The position numbers were made by a program, and so were the translations under genes. Positions 11,060 to 20,592 of a stretch of DNA of 64,000 nucleotides are shown in pieces. The DNA is from Demequina aurantiaca (lineage in GTDB: Bacteria > Actinomycetota > Actinomycetes > Actinomycetales > Demequinaceae), in assembly GCF_000975135.1 (NCBI RefSeq), contig NZ_BBRF01000001.1, positions 1,366,380-1,430,379 on the forward strand, written 5' to 3'. Under the pieces are notes generated by a model. It ran no database searches and was not told where the DNA came from. It saw only the letters and a list, made by a program, of their open reading frames with translations. How positions within the stretch are numbered: the stretch's first letter is position 1; the number at the start of each line of letters is the position of its first letter.

Positions 11060-11206
11060 GGAAACTTGGTTAATTAGCGGGGCATTTGTTGCCGATTTGT
11101 GTCCGTCCTGAGACTGGCTGGGTGCGCGGATGAAACATTTGCCACGTAGCATTGAGATACGCACAAGCCTGGCGATCCTGGGCTCCAATCAAGTGAGGAA
11201 ACACTC

Positions 11207-12289
11207 ATGAAAAACGCAATTCGCATCGGCGCCGTTGTCGCGGCCTCGGCTCTCGCCCTCGCGGCGTGCTCGTCGGCTCCCGAGGAGACCACGTCTCCCG
11301 AGTCCACTGGCGCCGCCACGTCAGAAACGTCGGAGAGCGCAATGGCGTCCGTCGACTACAAGGCGTGCATGGTTTCTGACGCCGGTGGTTTCGACGACAA
11401 GTCCTTCAACCAGTCGGGTTACGAGGGTCTCGAGCGTGCCGAGTCTGAGCTCGGCATCGAGATCAACACCGCAGAGTCCAAGGACGAGAACGACTTCGGT
11501 CCCAACATCGACGCCATGGTCGCCGACGGTTGCGACATGATCATCACCGTTGGCTTCCTGCTCGCAGACGCGACGGCCACCGCCGCCGCAGCCAACCCCG
11601 ACGTTAACTTCGCGCTCATCGACTCGACCGTCGACCCCGCGGCCGACAACGTCAAGCCGATTCTGTTCGAGACCGACCAGGCCGCGTTCCTCGCGGGCTA
11701 CGTCGCCGCCGGAACCTCCGAGTCGGGCACCATCGGTACCTTCGGTGGAGTCAACATTCCCCCGGTCACCATCTTCATGAACGGCTACCTCGCCGGCGCG
11801 AACTACTTCAACGAGGAGACCGGCGGCGACGTCAAGGTCCTCGGTTGGGACGGCGAGACCGGTTCGTTCACCGACACCTTCGACGACGTGACCAAGGGTC
11901 AGACCGCTGCCAAGGGTGAGCTCGACCAGGGTGCAGACATCATCATGCCCGTCGCCGGCCCCGTCGGCGGTGGCGCTCAGGTTGCCATCCAGGACAACGG
12001 CTCCGGCTGGTTCATTGGTGTTGACCAGGACTGGACCAAGACCACTCCTGACTACACGGACATCATCCTGACCTCGGTCCTCAAGAACATCGGTAACGCC
12101 GTGTTCGACGTCATCCAGGCCGCATCGGTTGACGGCTCGTTCGACTCGACTCCCTACGAGGGCACGCTCGAGAACGACGGCGTTGGCCTGGCCGAACTCA
12201 ACGCAGCGGTTCCCGCAGACGTTGCCGGCGCAGTCGACGGCCTTAAGGCCGGAATCATCGACGGCTCCATCTCGGTGGCCGTTAACTAA
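11207..12289 (+). CDS. BMP-family nucleoside-binding lipoprotein
   Basis: 360 residues. A lipoprotein signal peptide ends in LALAAC, with lipidated Cys at residue 21, followed by a Ser/Thr/Glu-rich linker. The fold of BMP/PnrA/Med binding proteins is visible from the SDAGGFDDKSFNQSGYEGL, GFLLADATATAA, IDSTVDP and VDQDWT segments. It would capture nucleosides outside the membrane for the ABC transporter encoded next. A GAGGAAA ribosome site precedes the ATG. It is separated from the ATPase gene by a strong hairpin, which probably makes it the most abundant product of the operon. Confidence 0.92.
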   Translation: MKNAIRIGAVVAASALALAACSSAPEETTSPESTGAATSETSESAMASVDYKACMVSDAGGFDDKSFNQSGYEGLERAESELGIEINTAESKDENDFGPNIDAMVADGCDMIITVGFLLADATATAAAANPDVNFALIDSTVDPAADNVKPILFETDQAAFLAGYVAAGTSESGTIGTFGGVNIPPVTIFMNGYLAGANYFNEETGGDVKVLGWDGETGSFTDTFDDVTKGQTAAKGELDQGADIIMPVAGPVGGGAQVAIQDNGSGWFIGVDQDWTKTTPDYTDIILTSVLKNIGNAVFDVIQAASVDGSFDSTPYEGTLENDGVGLAELNAAVPADVAGAVDGLKAGIIDGSISVAVN

Positions 12290-12298
12290 GTAGCGCTA

Positions 12299-12355
12299 CC
12301 CAGGCGTGATGCCTGGGACGAGGGGCGCTCCGCGTAGACGCGGGGCGCCCCTCGT
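12299..12355 (+). terminator. Two hairpins between binding-protein and ATPase genes (partial terminator)
   Basis: First hairpin: CCCAGGC (12299-12305) pairs with GCCTGGG (12311-12317) around a 5-nt loop. Second: ACGAGGGGCGC (12318-12328) pairs with GCGCCCCTCGT (12345-12355), extended inward by a T-G wobble and CCGCG/CGCGG, giving about 17 bp with a TAGA loop. No long U-run follows, so it may act as a leaky terminator or a 3' stabiliser that sets binding-protein excess over the transporter core. Confidence 0.75.
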
Positions 12356-12401
12356 GCTTGACTGACTAATACATGGTTATGCACCGGCAAAGGAGCAGGG
12401 C

Positions 12402-13916
12402 GTGAGACTGGAACTTCGAGGAGTCACCAAACGATTCGGTGATTTCACTGCGAATGACAAGATCGACCTCATTGTTGAGCCCGGTAGTGTGCACGCGCTG
12501 CTCGGGGAGAATGGCGCCGGGAAGTCGACGCTGATGAACGTCCTCTTTGGACTCTATGATGCCGACGAGGGCGAGATTCTTGTCGATGGCGAGCCCGCAG
12601 GTTTCAAGGGTCCAGGCGACGCGATGGCGGCCGGCATCGGCATGGTGCACCAGCACTTCATGCTCGTGCATCCGTTCACCGTGGCCGAGAACGTGATGCT
12701 CGGTCACGAGGAGGTCCGTGGACCGGCCAAGTTGCTCGACCTTGGAAACGCCCGTAAGCGCGTCAAGGAGATCTCGGACCGCTTTGGTTTCCACGTCGAT
12801 CCCGATGCCGTGGTCGAGGACCTCTCCGTGGGTGCACAGCAGCGCGTGGAGATCATCAAGGCGCTGTCGCAGCGCGCAGAAATTTTGATTCTGGACGAGC
12901 CGACCGCTGTCCTCACCCCGCAGGAGACCGACGAGTTGCTCGCCATCGTGAAGCAACTGCGTGACTCGGGCACCGCGGTGGTGCTCATCACTCACAAGCT
13001 TCGCGAGGTGCAGGCCGTTGCCGACCACATCACGGTCATCCGGCGCGGCAAGGTGGTCGGTACCGCCCTGCCCACCGCCTCGCAGGAGGAACTCGCCTCC
13101 CTCATGGTGGGCCGCGACGTCAGCATGACGGTCGACAAGCCCGAGGCCAAGCCCGGCGACGTGATGCTCGAGGTCGAATCTCTCACCGTCCTCGACGAAT
13201 TCGACCACCCACAGCTACGCAATGTGTCCTTCAACGTGCGCGCGGGGGAGATCCTCGCGGTCGCCGGTGTGCAGGGCAACGGTCAGACGGAACTTACCGA
13301 GGCAATCCTGGGTGTCGTGCCCACGGCCGCCGGCACGGTCAAGCTCGACGGCGAGGTGCTGACGGGCAAGAAGATCAAGGACACGCTGATGTCCGGCATC
13401 GGGTTCGTGCCCGAGGACCGTACTGAGGACGGCCTCGTCGCCGGTTTTTCCATCGCCAACAACCTGATCCTCGACATCTACGACCAGGCTCCCTACTCCA
13501 AGGGCGGCGTGTTGCGGCCCTCGGTCGTGGTGAGTGAGGCCGAGAAGAACGTCGAGCAGTTCGATGTGCGCACCACTGGCGTGCACGCGACGGCGGGCTC
13601 GCTGTCCGGTGGAAACCAGCAGAAGGTGGTGCTGGCGCGAGAGTTGTCGCGGCCGCTCAAGTTGCTGATCGCCTCGCAGCCCACCCGCGGTCTCGACGTG
13701 GGCTCGATCGAGTTTGTTCACAAGCGCATCGTTCAGGAGCGCGACAACGGTGCGGCGGTGATCATCGTCAGCTCCGAGCTCGACGAGGTGGTCGCGCTCG
13801 CCGACAGAATCGCGGTGATGTACCACGGCAAGATCGTTGACATCGTGCCGCCAGACACTGACCGCGACACGCTCGGCCTAATGATGGCCGGAGCCCACGA
13901 GGAGGATGCAGCGTGA
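12402..13916 (+). CDS. Nucleoside ABC transporter ATP-binding protein (two ABC domains)
   Basis: 504 residues from a GTG with an AAAGGAG ribosome site. First ABC domain: Walker A GENGAGKST, signature LSVGAQQRVEI, Walker B LILDEPTAVLTPQE. The second domain has a degenerate Walker A (GVQGNGQTE) and signature LSGGNQQKVVLAREL, with SQPTRGLDVG at Walker B. This asymmetric duplicated layout is standard for the sugar/nucleoside (CUT2/BmpC/NupA) class. It powers the two permeases that follow, overlapping the first by 4 bp. Confidence 0.94.
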   Translation: MRLELRGVTKRFGDFTANDKIDLIVEPGSVHALLGENGAGKSTLMNVLFGLYDADEGEILVDGEPAGFKGPGDAMAAGIGMVHQHFMLVHPFTVAENVMLGHEEVRGPAKLLDLGNARKRVKEISDRFGFHVDPDAVVEDLSVGAQQRVEIIKALSQRAEILILDEPTAVLTPQETDELLAIVKQLRDSGTAVVLITHKLREVQAVADHITVIRRGKVVGTALPTASQEELASLMVGRDVSMTVDKPEAKPGDVMLEVESLTVLDEFDHPQLRNVSFNVRAGEILAVAGVQGNGQTELTEAILGVVPTAAGTVKLDGEVLTGKKIKDTLMSGIGFVPEDRTEDGLVAGFSIANNLILDIYDQAPYSKGGVLRPSVVVSEAEKNVEQFDVRTTGVHATAGSLSGGNQQKVVLARELSRPLKLLIASQPTRGLDVGSIEFVHKRIVQERDNGAAVIIVSSELDEVVALADRIAVMYHGKIVDIVPPDTDRDTLGLMMAGAHEEDAA

Positions 13917-15274
13917 GCGACGACGACAAGAATCCCACGACTCCCGATGCGTCGCAGGACGGCGAGAGCAGTGCCAGTGCCGACGGCACCAAGAAGGCAG
14001 CCGAGTCTTCCGTCCTGGTGGGCGGCAGTGACGACGGCGGCGACGCCCCCACGTCAGCCGTGACGGGCGAGAGCGGGGAGGGTGGCGAGCCGACCACACG
14101 TTCCGAGGACGCCCGGTCCATGCTCCGCCAGATCACCGAGAGTTCGACGCTCGTCGTCATCCTCGCGATCCTGGCCTCGCTGGTCATCGGCGGCATCCTG
14201 ATCATCCTGGCCTCCGAAGAGGTGCGTACGGCTGCGGGATACTTCTTCTCGCGCCCGGCAGACACGTTCTCGGCGATGTGGGACTCGGTCTCGAGTGCCT
14301 ACTCCGCCATGTGGAAGGGCGCATTCTTCAACGCCGACGCGGATACCTTCGCCGCCAAGGTCCGGCCATTCATCAATACCCTCACCATGGCCACCCCGCT
14401 CATCTTCGCGGGACTCGGCCTGGGCATCGGCTTCCGTGCCGGCCTGTTCAACATTGGTGCCCAGGGTCAGATCATCATGGGCGCCACTGTTGGCGCGATG
14501 GTCGGCTTCATGTGGCACCTGCCGGTGGGTCTCCACCTGCTTGTCGCCATCCTGGGTTGCATCCTTGGTGGCGCAATGTGGGGCTTCATCCCCGGTATTT
14601 TGAAGGCCAAAACGGGTGCGCATGAGGTCATCACGACCATCATGCTCAACTACATAGCCCTCAACCTGCTGGCCTACTTGCTGACGCTCGACGCCTTCCA
14701 GCGTCCCGACAGCGACAACCCGCAGACTCCCATCCTCGACGCCAACGCGCAGTACCCGCACGTGCTCGGGGAGTCGTTCCCGCTGCACCTCGGATTCTTC
14801 GTCGCGCTCCTCGCGGCGTGGGGCGTCTGGTGGCTCATGGAGCGCTCGACACTCGGCTTCCAGTTCCGTGCCGTGGGAGCTAACCCCTCCGCCTCGCGTA
14901 CGGCAGGGATGAGCGTCTCAAAGTCCACCGTGCTCGTCATGGTGATTGCGGGTGGGCTGGCGGGACTCGCTGGCTCGGCCCAGGTCCTTGGGACGCAGCC
15001 GTCGCTGACGACCGGAATCGCGGCCTCGATTGGATTCGACGCCATCACGGTCGCGCTGCTCGGTAGATCTCGGCCCCTAGGGATCGTGTTCGCCGCCATC
15101 CTGTTCGGTGGGTTGAAGGCCTCGGGCCCGGCGTTGCAGGTCCAGGCAGGTTTGCCCATTGACATCGTGCTCGTCGTGCAGTCCCTGATTGTGTTGTTCA
15201 TCGCGGCGCCGCCGCTGGTCAGATTCCTGTTCCGATTGCCTACACCCAAGCACGAGAAGGAGGTCACGGTATGA
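13913..15274 (+). CDS. Nucleoside ABC transporter permease 1
   Basis: 453 residues. An unusually long acidic, Ser/Gly-rich cytoplasmic N-terminus (about 75 residues) precedes the BPD_transp_2 membrane domain with about 9-10 helices; signature stretches such as GLGIGFRAGLFNIGAQGQ and KAKTGAHEVITTIMLNYIA are typical of BmpB/NupB-type permeases. The GTG start overlaps the ATPase stop (GTGA). It forms the membrane channel with permease 2. Confidence 0.93.
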   Translation: MSDDDKNPTTPDASQDGESSASADGTKKAAESSVLVGGSDDGGDAPTSAVTGESGEGGEPTTRSEDARSMLRQITESSTLVVILAILASLVIGGILIILASEEVRTAAGYFFSRPADTFSAMWDSVSSAYSAMWKGAFFNADADTFAAKVRPFINTLTMATPLIFAGLGLGIGFRAGLFNIGAQGQIIMGATVGAMVGFMWHLPVGLHLLVAILGCILGGAMWGFIPGILKAKTGAHEVITTIMLNYIALNLLAYLLTLDAFQRPDSDNPQTPILDANAQYPHVLGESFPLHLGFFVALLAAWGVWWLMERSTLGFQFRAVGANPSASRTAGMSVSKSTVLVMVIAGGLAGLAGSAQVLGTQPSLTTGIAASIGFDAITVALLGRSRPLGIVFAAILFGGLKASGPALQVQAGLPIDIVLVVQSLIVLFIAAPPLVRFLFRLPTPKHEKEVTV

Positions 15275-16560
15275 CCGCCGTCGCTCCAGCGTCCACGGCT
15301 CCGCTCGAGGATGATCCCGTCGTCGCCGCCAAGCGGTGGCGCACGCCGATCATCCTGGCGGTTGTCGCGCTTCTTTCACTGGTGGTGTTCGGCCTCGGTT
15401 CCGTTGCGGGTGAAATTACCTCGTTCTCCATCTCTCGTTCGACCGACTTCTTCACGGTCGACACCTTCGACCTGCCGTCACGAACCACAGCCATTGTGGC
15501 GTCGCTGGTGGCACTCGCCCTGGCCGCGTACAGCGCCTGGACCGTGTCGCAGTCGCGCAAGGCTGGCTGGTGGCTGCCGGTGGTGTTCGGCATCTCGATC
15601 ATGTTTGCGCTGCTCGCATGGGCCGGCGCGGGTCGTGGAGCGACCGACATTCAGATCACTGGACTGCTGACCGGCGCGGTGGTGCTGAGTGTGCCGCTGG
15701 TGTTCGGTGCGCTGTCAGGTGTGGTGTGTGAACGCTCGGGAATCATCAACATCGCGATCGAGGGCCAGCTGCTTGCTGGCGCGTTCCTCGCGGCCGTAGT
15801 CGGATCGGCAACTGGAAACGCCTACATCGGCCTCGTTGCGGCTCCCATTGCGGGTGCCCTGGTCGGCATGCTTCTCGCGCTCTTCACCGTGAAGTACTGG
15901 GTCAACCAGATCGTCGTTGGTGTGGTGCTCAACGTGCTCGTTATTGGTGTCACGAACTTCCTGTTCGGCACCTTGTTGCGCGAGAGCGGCAACCTGAACA
16001 AGAACCTCGGAATGGCTGATCTGCCCATCCCGGTGCTGTCCAAGATCCCAATCATTGGGCCGGTACTGTTCGACCACAACCTGCTGGTCTATCTCATGTA
16101 CATTGTCGTTGCCATCCTGAGTGTGATGCTCTTCAAGTCACGCTGGGGCCTGCGAGTACGGGCCGTGGGTGAACACCCCACCGCGGCCGACACCGTCGGT
16201 ATCAAGGTGAACCGCACGCGAGTGCGCAACACCATCCTGGGTGGAGCGATCGCTGGACTCGGTGGCGCATTCTTCACCGTTGCCTCGGGACTCGCCTTCG
16301 GCAAGGAGATGACGGCAGGCACAGGATTTATCGCCCTTGCCGCCATGATCCTTGGACGCTGGCGTCCCATGGGTGCGCTCGGCGCCGCCGTACTGTTCGG
16401 CTTCGCGATCGCGCTCAAGGACCAGCTGGGAATCATCGGCTCACCCATTCCATCGCAGTTCCTCGCGATGCTCCCGTACATTGCCACCATCTTTGCCGTG
16501 GCCGGACTCGTGGGTCACGCGCGACCACCCGCGGCAGAGGGCATCCCCTACAAGAAGTGA
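15271..16560 (+). CDS. Nucleoside ABC transporter permease 2
   Basis: 429 residues, starting in an ATGA overlap with permease 1. BPD_transp_2 fold, with ALSGVVCERSGIINIAIEGQ and VGEHPTAADTVGIKV characteristic of the NupC/BmpC partner permease. There are about four additional helices at the N-terminus (residues 25-125) before the conserved core. It pairs with permease 1. The following cytidine deaminase starts within its stop codon, tying import to catabolism. Confidence 0.93.
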   Translation: MTAVAPASTAPLEDDPVVAAKRWRTPIILAVVALLSLVVFGLGSVAGEITSFSISRSTDFFTVDTFDLPSRTTAIVASLVALALAAYSAWTVSQSRKAGWWLPVVFGISIMFALLAWAGAGRGATDIQITGLLTGAVVLSVPLVFGALSGVVCERSGIINIAIEGQLLAGAFLAAVVGSATGNAYIGLVAAPIAGALVGMLLALFTVKYWVNQIVVGVVLNVLVIGVTNFLFGTLLRESGNLNKNLGMADLPIPVLSKIPIIGPVLFDHNLLVYLMYIVVAILSVMLFKSRWGLRVRAVGEHPTAADTVGIKVNRTRVRNTILGGAIAGLGGAFFTVASGLAFGKEMTAGTGFIALAAMILGRWRPMGALGAAVLFGFAIALKDQLGIIGSPIPSQFLAMLPYIATIFAVAGLVGHARPPAAEGIPYKK

Positions 16561-16967
16561 GCGTCATGACGCACATCGATTGGGAAGCACTACGCCACGC
16601 TGCGCGCGCGGTTACTGCCTCCGCTTACGTTCCGTATTCAAAGTACCCGGTGGGCGCTGCGGCGCTCACCGACGACGGCCGCGTGATTGCCGGCTGCAAT
16701 GTGGAGAACGCCTCGTACGGTCTCACGCTGTGCGCCGAGTGTGCGGTGGTCTCTCAGTTGCACTCGTCCGGCGGTGGGCGCCTGCTGGCGCTCGCCTGCG
16801 TGGACGGCAACGGCGAGGTCTTGACCCCGTGTGGCCGATGCCGGCAGTTGCTTTTTGAGCACGGCGGGCCGACGATGCTGATTGACGCCGCGGACGGTCC
16901 TGTCACCGTCGATCACTTGCTACCTGGGGCATTCGGCCCCGACCACCTGGAGGTTTTTCATGGCTGA
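16557..16967 (+). CDS. cdd: Cytidine deaminase
   Basis: 136 residues. Zinc and catalytic residues are visible: C59 and E61 in LCAECAV, and C92/C95 in TPCGRC. Tetrameric-type length. It deaminates cytidine and deoxycytidine to uridine and deoxyuridine, feeding the phosphorylase that overlaps its 3' end by 8 bp. The GTG at 16557 overlaps the permease stop (GTGA); an ATG at 16566 is an alternative. Confidence 0.95.
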   Translation: MSVMTHIDWEALRHAARAVTASAYVPYSKYPVGAAALTDDGRVIAGCNVENASYGLTLCAECAVVSQLHSSGGGRLLALACVDGNGEVLTPCGRCRQLLFEHGGPTMLIDAADGPVTVDHLLPGAFGPDHLEVFHG

Positions 16968-18285
16968 GCGTCACGACGCGATTTCCGTCATTGTCACCAA
17001 GCGCGACGGGGGCACGCTGAGCGACGACCAGATCGACTGGGTGGTCGACGCCTACACGCGAGGAGTGGTGGCCGACGAGCAGATGAGTTCGCTCACCATG
17101 GCAATCCTGCAGCGCGGCATGAGCCGCAGCGAGATTGCACGCTGGACCGCCGCGATGATCGCGTCGGGGGAGCGACTCGACTTCACCGACCTGGGGGTGC
17201 CTACGGCGGACAAGCACTCGACGGGCGGTGTCGGAGACAAGATCACGTTGCCGCTCGCGCCGTTGGTGGCTGCGTACGGCGTAGCTGTCCCACAGTTGTC
17301 GGGTCGCGGGCTCGGCCACACGGGAGGCACGCTCGACAAACTCGAGTCCATCCCGGGGTGGCGCGCTGACGTGTCCAACGCCGACATGCGCCAGCAACTA
17401 CTCGACGTGGGTGCCGTCATCTGTGCGGCTGGCACGGGACTCGCTCCCGCCGACAAGAAGCTCTACGCGCTGCGCGACGTGACTGGGACAGTCGAGTCCA
17501 TCCCTATGATCTCGGCGTCCATCATGTCCAAGAAGATTGCGGAGGGCACGGGGGCACTGGTCCTCGACGTCAAGGTCGGCACGGGCGCGTTCATGAAGAA
17601 CATCGACGACGCGCGCGAGCTGGCGCGCACGATGGTGGCGCTCGGCACGGACGCGGGCGTGGTGACCACTGCGCTGTTGACGGACATGTCGACTCCGCTC
17701 GGCCAGGGCATCGGCAACGCACTGGAGGTGACGGAGTCGGTCGAGGTGCTCGCCGGTGGCGGACCTGCTGATGTGGTCGAGCTCACCGTCGAGCTGGCAC
17801 GCGCGATGCTCGAGGGTGCGGGCGTCACAGGTGTCGATCCGGCAGAGGCTCTCAAGGACGGGCGCGCCATGGACAAGTGGCGCCAGATGATTTCCGCCCA
17901 AGGCGGAGACCCCGATGCGCCGATGCCCACGGCACCGCACGTCGAGGAAGTACGCGCGGAGTCCGACGGATACATCACGCGACTCGATGCGATGGGCGCC
18001 GGCCTTGCTGCGTGGCGGCTCGGTGCTGGGCGCGCGCGCAAGGATGACGTGCTCGACCTGAGCGCGGGAGTATTTCTGCACAAGACGCTGGGTGACGAGG
18101 TGCGTCAGGGCGACGTCATCATGACCTTGCACGCGGAGTCGGAAGACAAGATGCCGCGTGGCCTGGCGGCGCTGACTGAGGCCTGCGAGGGCGCGGGCAC
18201 GGTGGAGATTGGTAGTTCCCCGGTGGACCGCCGCATCATCCTGGACCGTATTGGCGCGGAGGACACGAACGGTTCGGGCCGCTAG
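16960..18285 (+). CDS. deoA: Pyrimidine-nucleoside / thymidine phosphorylase
   Basis: 441 residues from the ATG at 16960, preceded by CTGGAGG; the longer frame to 16882 lies inside cdd. The family signature SGRGLGHTGGTLDKLES and the phosphate-binding KHSTGGVGDK are present, plus a C-terminal domain ending with a glycine-rich segment. It splits thymidine, deoxyuridine or uridine into base and pentose-1-phosphate. Whether it is strictly thymidine-specific cannot be decided from sequence. Confidence 0.95.
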   Translation: MAERHDAISVIVTKRDGGTLSDDQIDWVVDAYTRGVVADEQMSSLTMAILQRGMSRSEIARWTAAMIASGERLDFTDLGVPTADKHSTGGVGDKITLPLAPLVAAYGVAVPQLSGRGLGHTGGTLDKLESIPGWRADVSNADMRQQLLDVGAVICAAGTGLAPADKKLYALRDVTGTVESIPMISASIMSKKIAEGTGALVLDVKVGTGAFMKNIDDARELARTMVALGTDAGVVTTALLTDMSTPLGQGIGNALEVTESVEVLAGGGPADVVELTVELARAMLEGAGVTGVDPAEALKDGRAMDKWRQMISAQGGDPDAPMPTAPHVEEVRAESDGYITRLDAMGAGLAAWRLGAGRARKDDVLDLSAGVFLHKTLGDEVRQGDVIMTLHAESEDKMPRGLAALTEACEGAGTVEIGSSPVDRRIILDRIGAEDTNGSGR

Positions 18286-18353
18286 CCTCGGGTTTCACGC
18301 TCGCCCAGGAGGTCGTCTCCGGGGCGGGCCGCTAGCGTGGGGTTTGTCGCCCG
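18274..18353. repeat. Imperfect 50-bp-spaced direct repeat at the deoA 3' end
   Basis: The block GGGCCGCTAGC plus GGGTTT at 18276-18296 recurs at 18326-18346 with a few changes (shared core GGGCCGCTAGC-T-GGGTTT). The first copy contains the deoA stop codon, so the duplication repeats the gene end into the spacer. It looks like a small tandem duplication. Confidence 0.7.
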
Positions 18354-18385
18354 CCGCGGATCTCTACAGGATGGGTTGTTAGTTC

Positions 18386-19405
18386 ATGGGTTGGTCGCTT
18401 TCCGCCTCCGTGGCACGTCTCGCTCACTCCGTCGGAATGCGCGGGCGATGGCGCTCGCCGTACTCCGTCTCCCACGCCGCCGGGGTAGCGCAGCGCGGCT
18501 CGCGGGCCACGGGCGACACCGTGTACGCGCGCGTGTACGACGCGCGGATGACTGCTTCCAGCCCGGCCGATCGCAAGGCCCTCGCCGCCTGCCGTGACCA
18601 GGTAGTGCTCGATGGTGCCGTCATCGAGCGAGCCGCAGCATCGGGCGCCCCCTTGGCGGCAATCGCCGCCCTGGCGGAGGGTTGGGATCGCCTTCCTGAA
18701 GCGACGCGCGACCTGGTTCGCAATCCGTTGGGGCGCACTACGCCGGGTCCGGTGACGTGGGGCGACACCACGGCCAAGCAGGTCGACCAGACCACGTGTG
18801 GCGCGGCAGTCATCGCCATGGAACTGATGATGACGGATCCCTTCGTGGCGTTGTGGGTGACCAGCGGCCGGCTGCTCGGCGGCTACGTTCCCGCGGAGAT
18901 TGCCGCGATCGAGGACTTTGGGCGGGGTCTACGCTCCACGGAACGACGGTGGCGTGCTTTGCAGCGTTCGCTCCACCTGGCGACGTCCCGTCGCGCGGTG
19001 GTGGGATTGCCCTGGCCGCGGGCGTGGGGGACGGCGCCGTGGCGGGTCGACAATGTCACACGTGTGGCAGGGCTAAGGTTTGCCACTGCCCTGCTGGACG
19101 ACTCACGCGTTGACGACGTGGCCGCAATGGTGGCCCATGCATCGGCCGCGCTGCGGGAGTCGATTCCGGTGCCGATGTATACGGGTGGCGACTCGCGCAT
19201 GGGGGTGGCGGCCATGGTGCCCCGCCACGTGGTGCTGCTGACCTCGGTGACGGATCACGTCTTCTTGATCTACGAGCCCTCGTCGGGCCAGTTGCGGGAG
19301 CTACCCGCGGCGCTGTGGCTCGAGGACGGCACGGTGCGCCCGGCGCTCGGGCACTGGAGTCGAATCTGCTGCCTGGTGCTGCCGGTGCCCCGCAAGAGAA
19401 ACTAG
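18386..19405 (+). CDS. Putative C39/papain-like cysteine peptidase-fold protein
   Basis: 339 residues as annotated; the true start may be later, for example the ATG at 18548, because no good ribosome site is visible. No family was recognised over the whole length. Residues 130-145 (KQVDQTTCGAAV) carry Q135-x2-C138, like the oxyanion Gln and nucleophile of C39/papain-like peptidases. Residues 261-300 (PVPMY, then RHVVLLT, then IYEPSSG) give H281 and an acidic residue E297 in the order Cys-His-Asp/Glu. There is no signal peptide, so it is likely cytoplasmic. It sits between deoA and add in the nucleoside salvage region. Peptidase activity is an inference. Confidence 0.5.
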   Translation: MGWSLSASVARLAHSVGMRGRWRSPYSVSHAAGVAQRGSRATGDTVYARVYDARMTASSPADRKALAACRDQVVLDGAVIERAAASGAPLAAIAALAEGWDRLPEATRDLVRNPLGRTTPGPVTWGDTTAKQVDQTTCGAAVIAMELMMTDPFVALWVTSGRLLGGYVPAEIAAIEDFGRGLRSTERRWRALQRSLHLATSRRAVVGLPWPRAWGTAPWRVDNVTRVAGLRFATALLDDSRVDDVAAMVAHASAALRESIPVPMYTGGDSRMGVAAMVPRHVVLLTSVTDHVFLIYEPSSGQLRELPAALWLEDGTVRPALGHWSRICCLVLPVPRKRN

Positions 19406-19468
19406 TCGGGGTGCGGTCCGCGCGACCTCGTTGGCTCCCGCAGAGGACTTGGCTCCTACACTTGAGGC

Positions 19469-20548
19469 ATGACACTTACACCTGACGAGATTGTTGCCCT
19501 GCCCAAGGTCCTGCTGCACGACCACCTCGATGGCGGTCTGCGCCCGTCGACCCTGATCGAGCTCTCCGCCGAGGTGGGCCACGAGCTGCCCTCGACCGAC
19601 CCCGACGAACTGGCTGCGATCTTCGCGACCAACGCTGCATCGGGTGACCTCGTGCGCTACTTGGAGGCGTTCGCGCACTCCGCTGCTGTGATGCAGAGTG
19701 CCGACAACATTCGTCGCATTGCGCGCGAGGCAGTGGTCGACCTTGCCGCCGACGGCGTGATCTATGCGGAGCTTCGCTATGCACCCGAGCAGCACCTCGA
19801 GGGTGGGCTTACGCTGCAGGAGGTCGTTGAGGCTGTGCAGGCGGGAATCGACGAGGGTGTGGCGGAGGCCAGCGAGGCGCGCCACACGATTCGTGTGGGT
19901 GCGCTGCTCGACGCAATGCGTCACCTGGACCGATCGCTCGAGATCGCCGAGCTGGCGCTCGAGAACCGCGGCCGATGCTGCGTCGGCTTCGACATCGCGG
20001 GTCCCGAGTTGGGCTTCCCGGTAGAGAACCACCGCGCGGCATTCGAGCTGCTTCGTGACAACCACATGCCCGTCACGATTCACGCCGGTGAGGCGGACGG
20101 CGCGGAGAGCGTAGGTCAGGCGCTGGGCCTCGGTGCTGCGCGTCGTATCGGTCACGGAGTGCGTGTCCACGAGGACATCACGGACATCGACTCCGACGCG
20201 CCGACGCTGGGCGTGATCGCTCAGCACACGCTCGACCAGCAGATTCCGCTGGAATGCTGCCCCACGTCGAACGTGCAGACGGGGGCGGCACCCTCGCTCG
20301 AGGGGCACCCCATGCACGCGCTGCGCGACCTGGGATTTGCCGTCACGGTGAACACCGATAACCGACTGGTGTCGGGTGTCTCGATGAGCGGTGAGTTCGA
20401 GGAACTCGTCAAGGTGGGCTGGACCAAGGAGGACCTGCTGGAGGCGACGCTGATTGCCGCCTGGGCCGCCTTCCTGCCATACGAGGAGCGTGGGGATCTG
20501 GCCGAGTTGGTCCTGGAGGGCTTCGGCGTCGACTTGGGCGATCTGTAG
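19469..20548 (+). CDS. add: Adenosine deaminase
   Basis: 359 residues. Zinc ligands and catalytic motifs are clear: HDHLDGG (H17, H19), HAGE (metal and catalytic His/Glu), SNVQTG and NTDNR. It converts adenosine and deoxyadenosine to inosine and deoxyinosine for purine nucleoside phosphorylase (deoD at 25.8 kb). A stand-alone gene with a strong terminator downstream; its promoter would lie in the 63 bp after the C39-like gene. Confidence 0.95.
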   Translation: MTLTPDEIVALPKVLLHDHLDGGLRPSTLIELSAEVGHELPSTDPDELAAIFATNAASGDLVRYLEAFAHSAAVMQSADNIRRIAREAVVDLAADGVIYAELRYAPEQHLEGGLTLQEVVEAVQAGIDEGVAEASEARHTIRVGALLDAMRHLDRSLEIAELALENRGRCCVGFDIAGPELGFPVENHRAAFELLRDNHMPVTIHAGEADGAESVGQALGLGAARRIGHGVRVHEDITDIDSDAPTLGVIAQHTLDQQIPLECCPTSNVQTGAAPSLEGHPMHALRDLGFAVTVNTDNRLVSGVSMSGEFEELVKVGWTKEDLLEATLIAAWAAFLPYEERGDLAELVLEGFGVDLGDL

Positions 20549-20592
20549 CACTTTGATCGTGCGACCCGTTGGTCGTTAGTTTTACTCGAACG

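Noticed and set aside
18286-18385. A short gene between deoA and the C39-like gene
   Set aside because: 100 bp without a start plus ribosome site; explained by the duplicated deoA end.
19301-20551. A 416-codon minus-strand frame opposite add
   Set aside because: It covers the add gene completely and has no family features.
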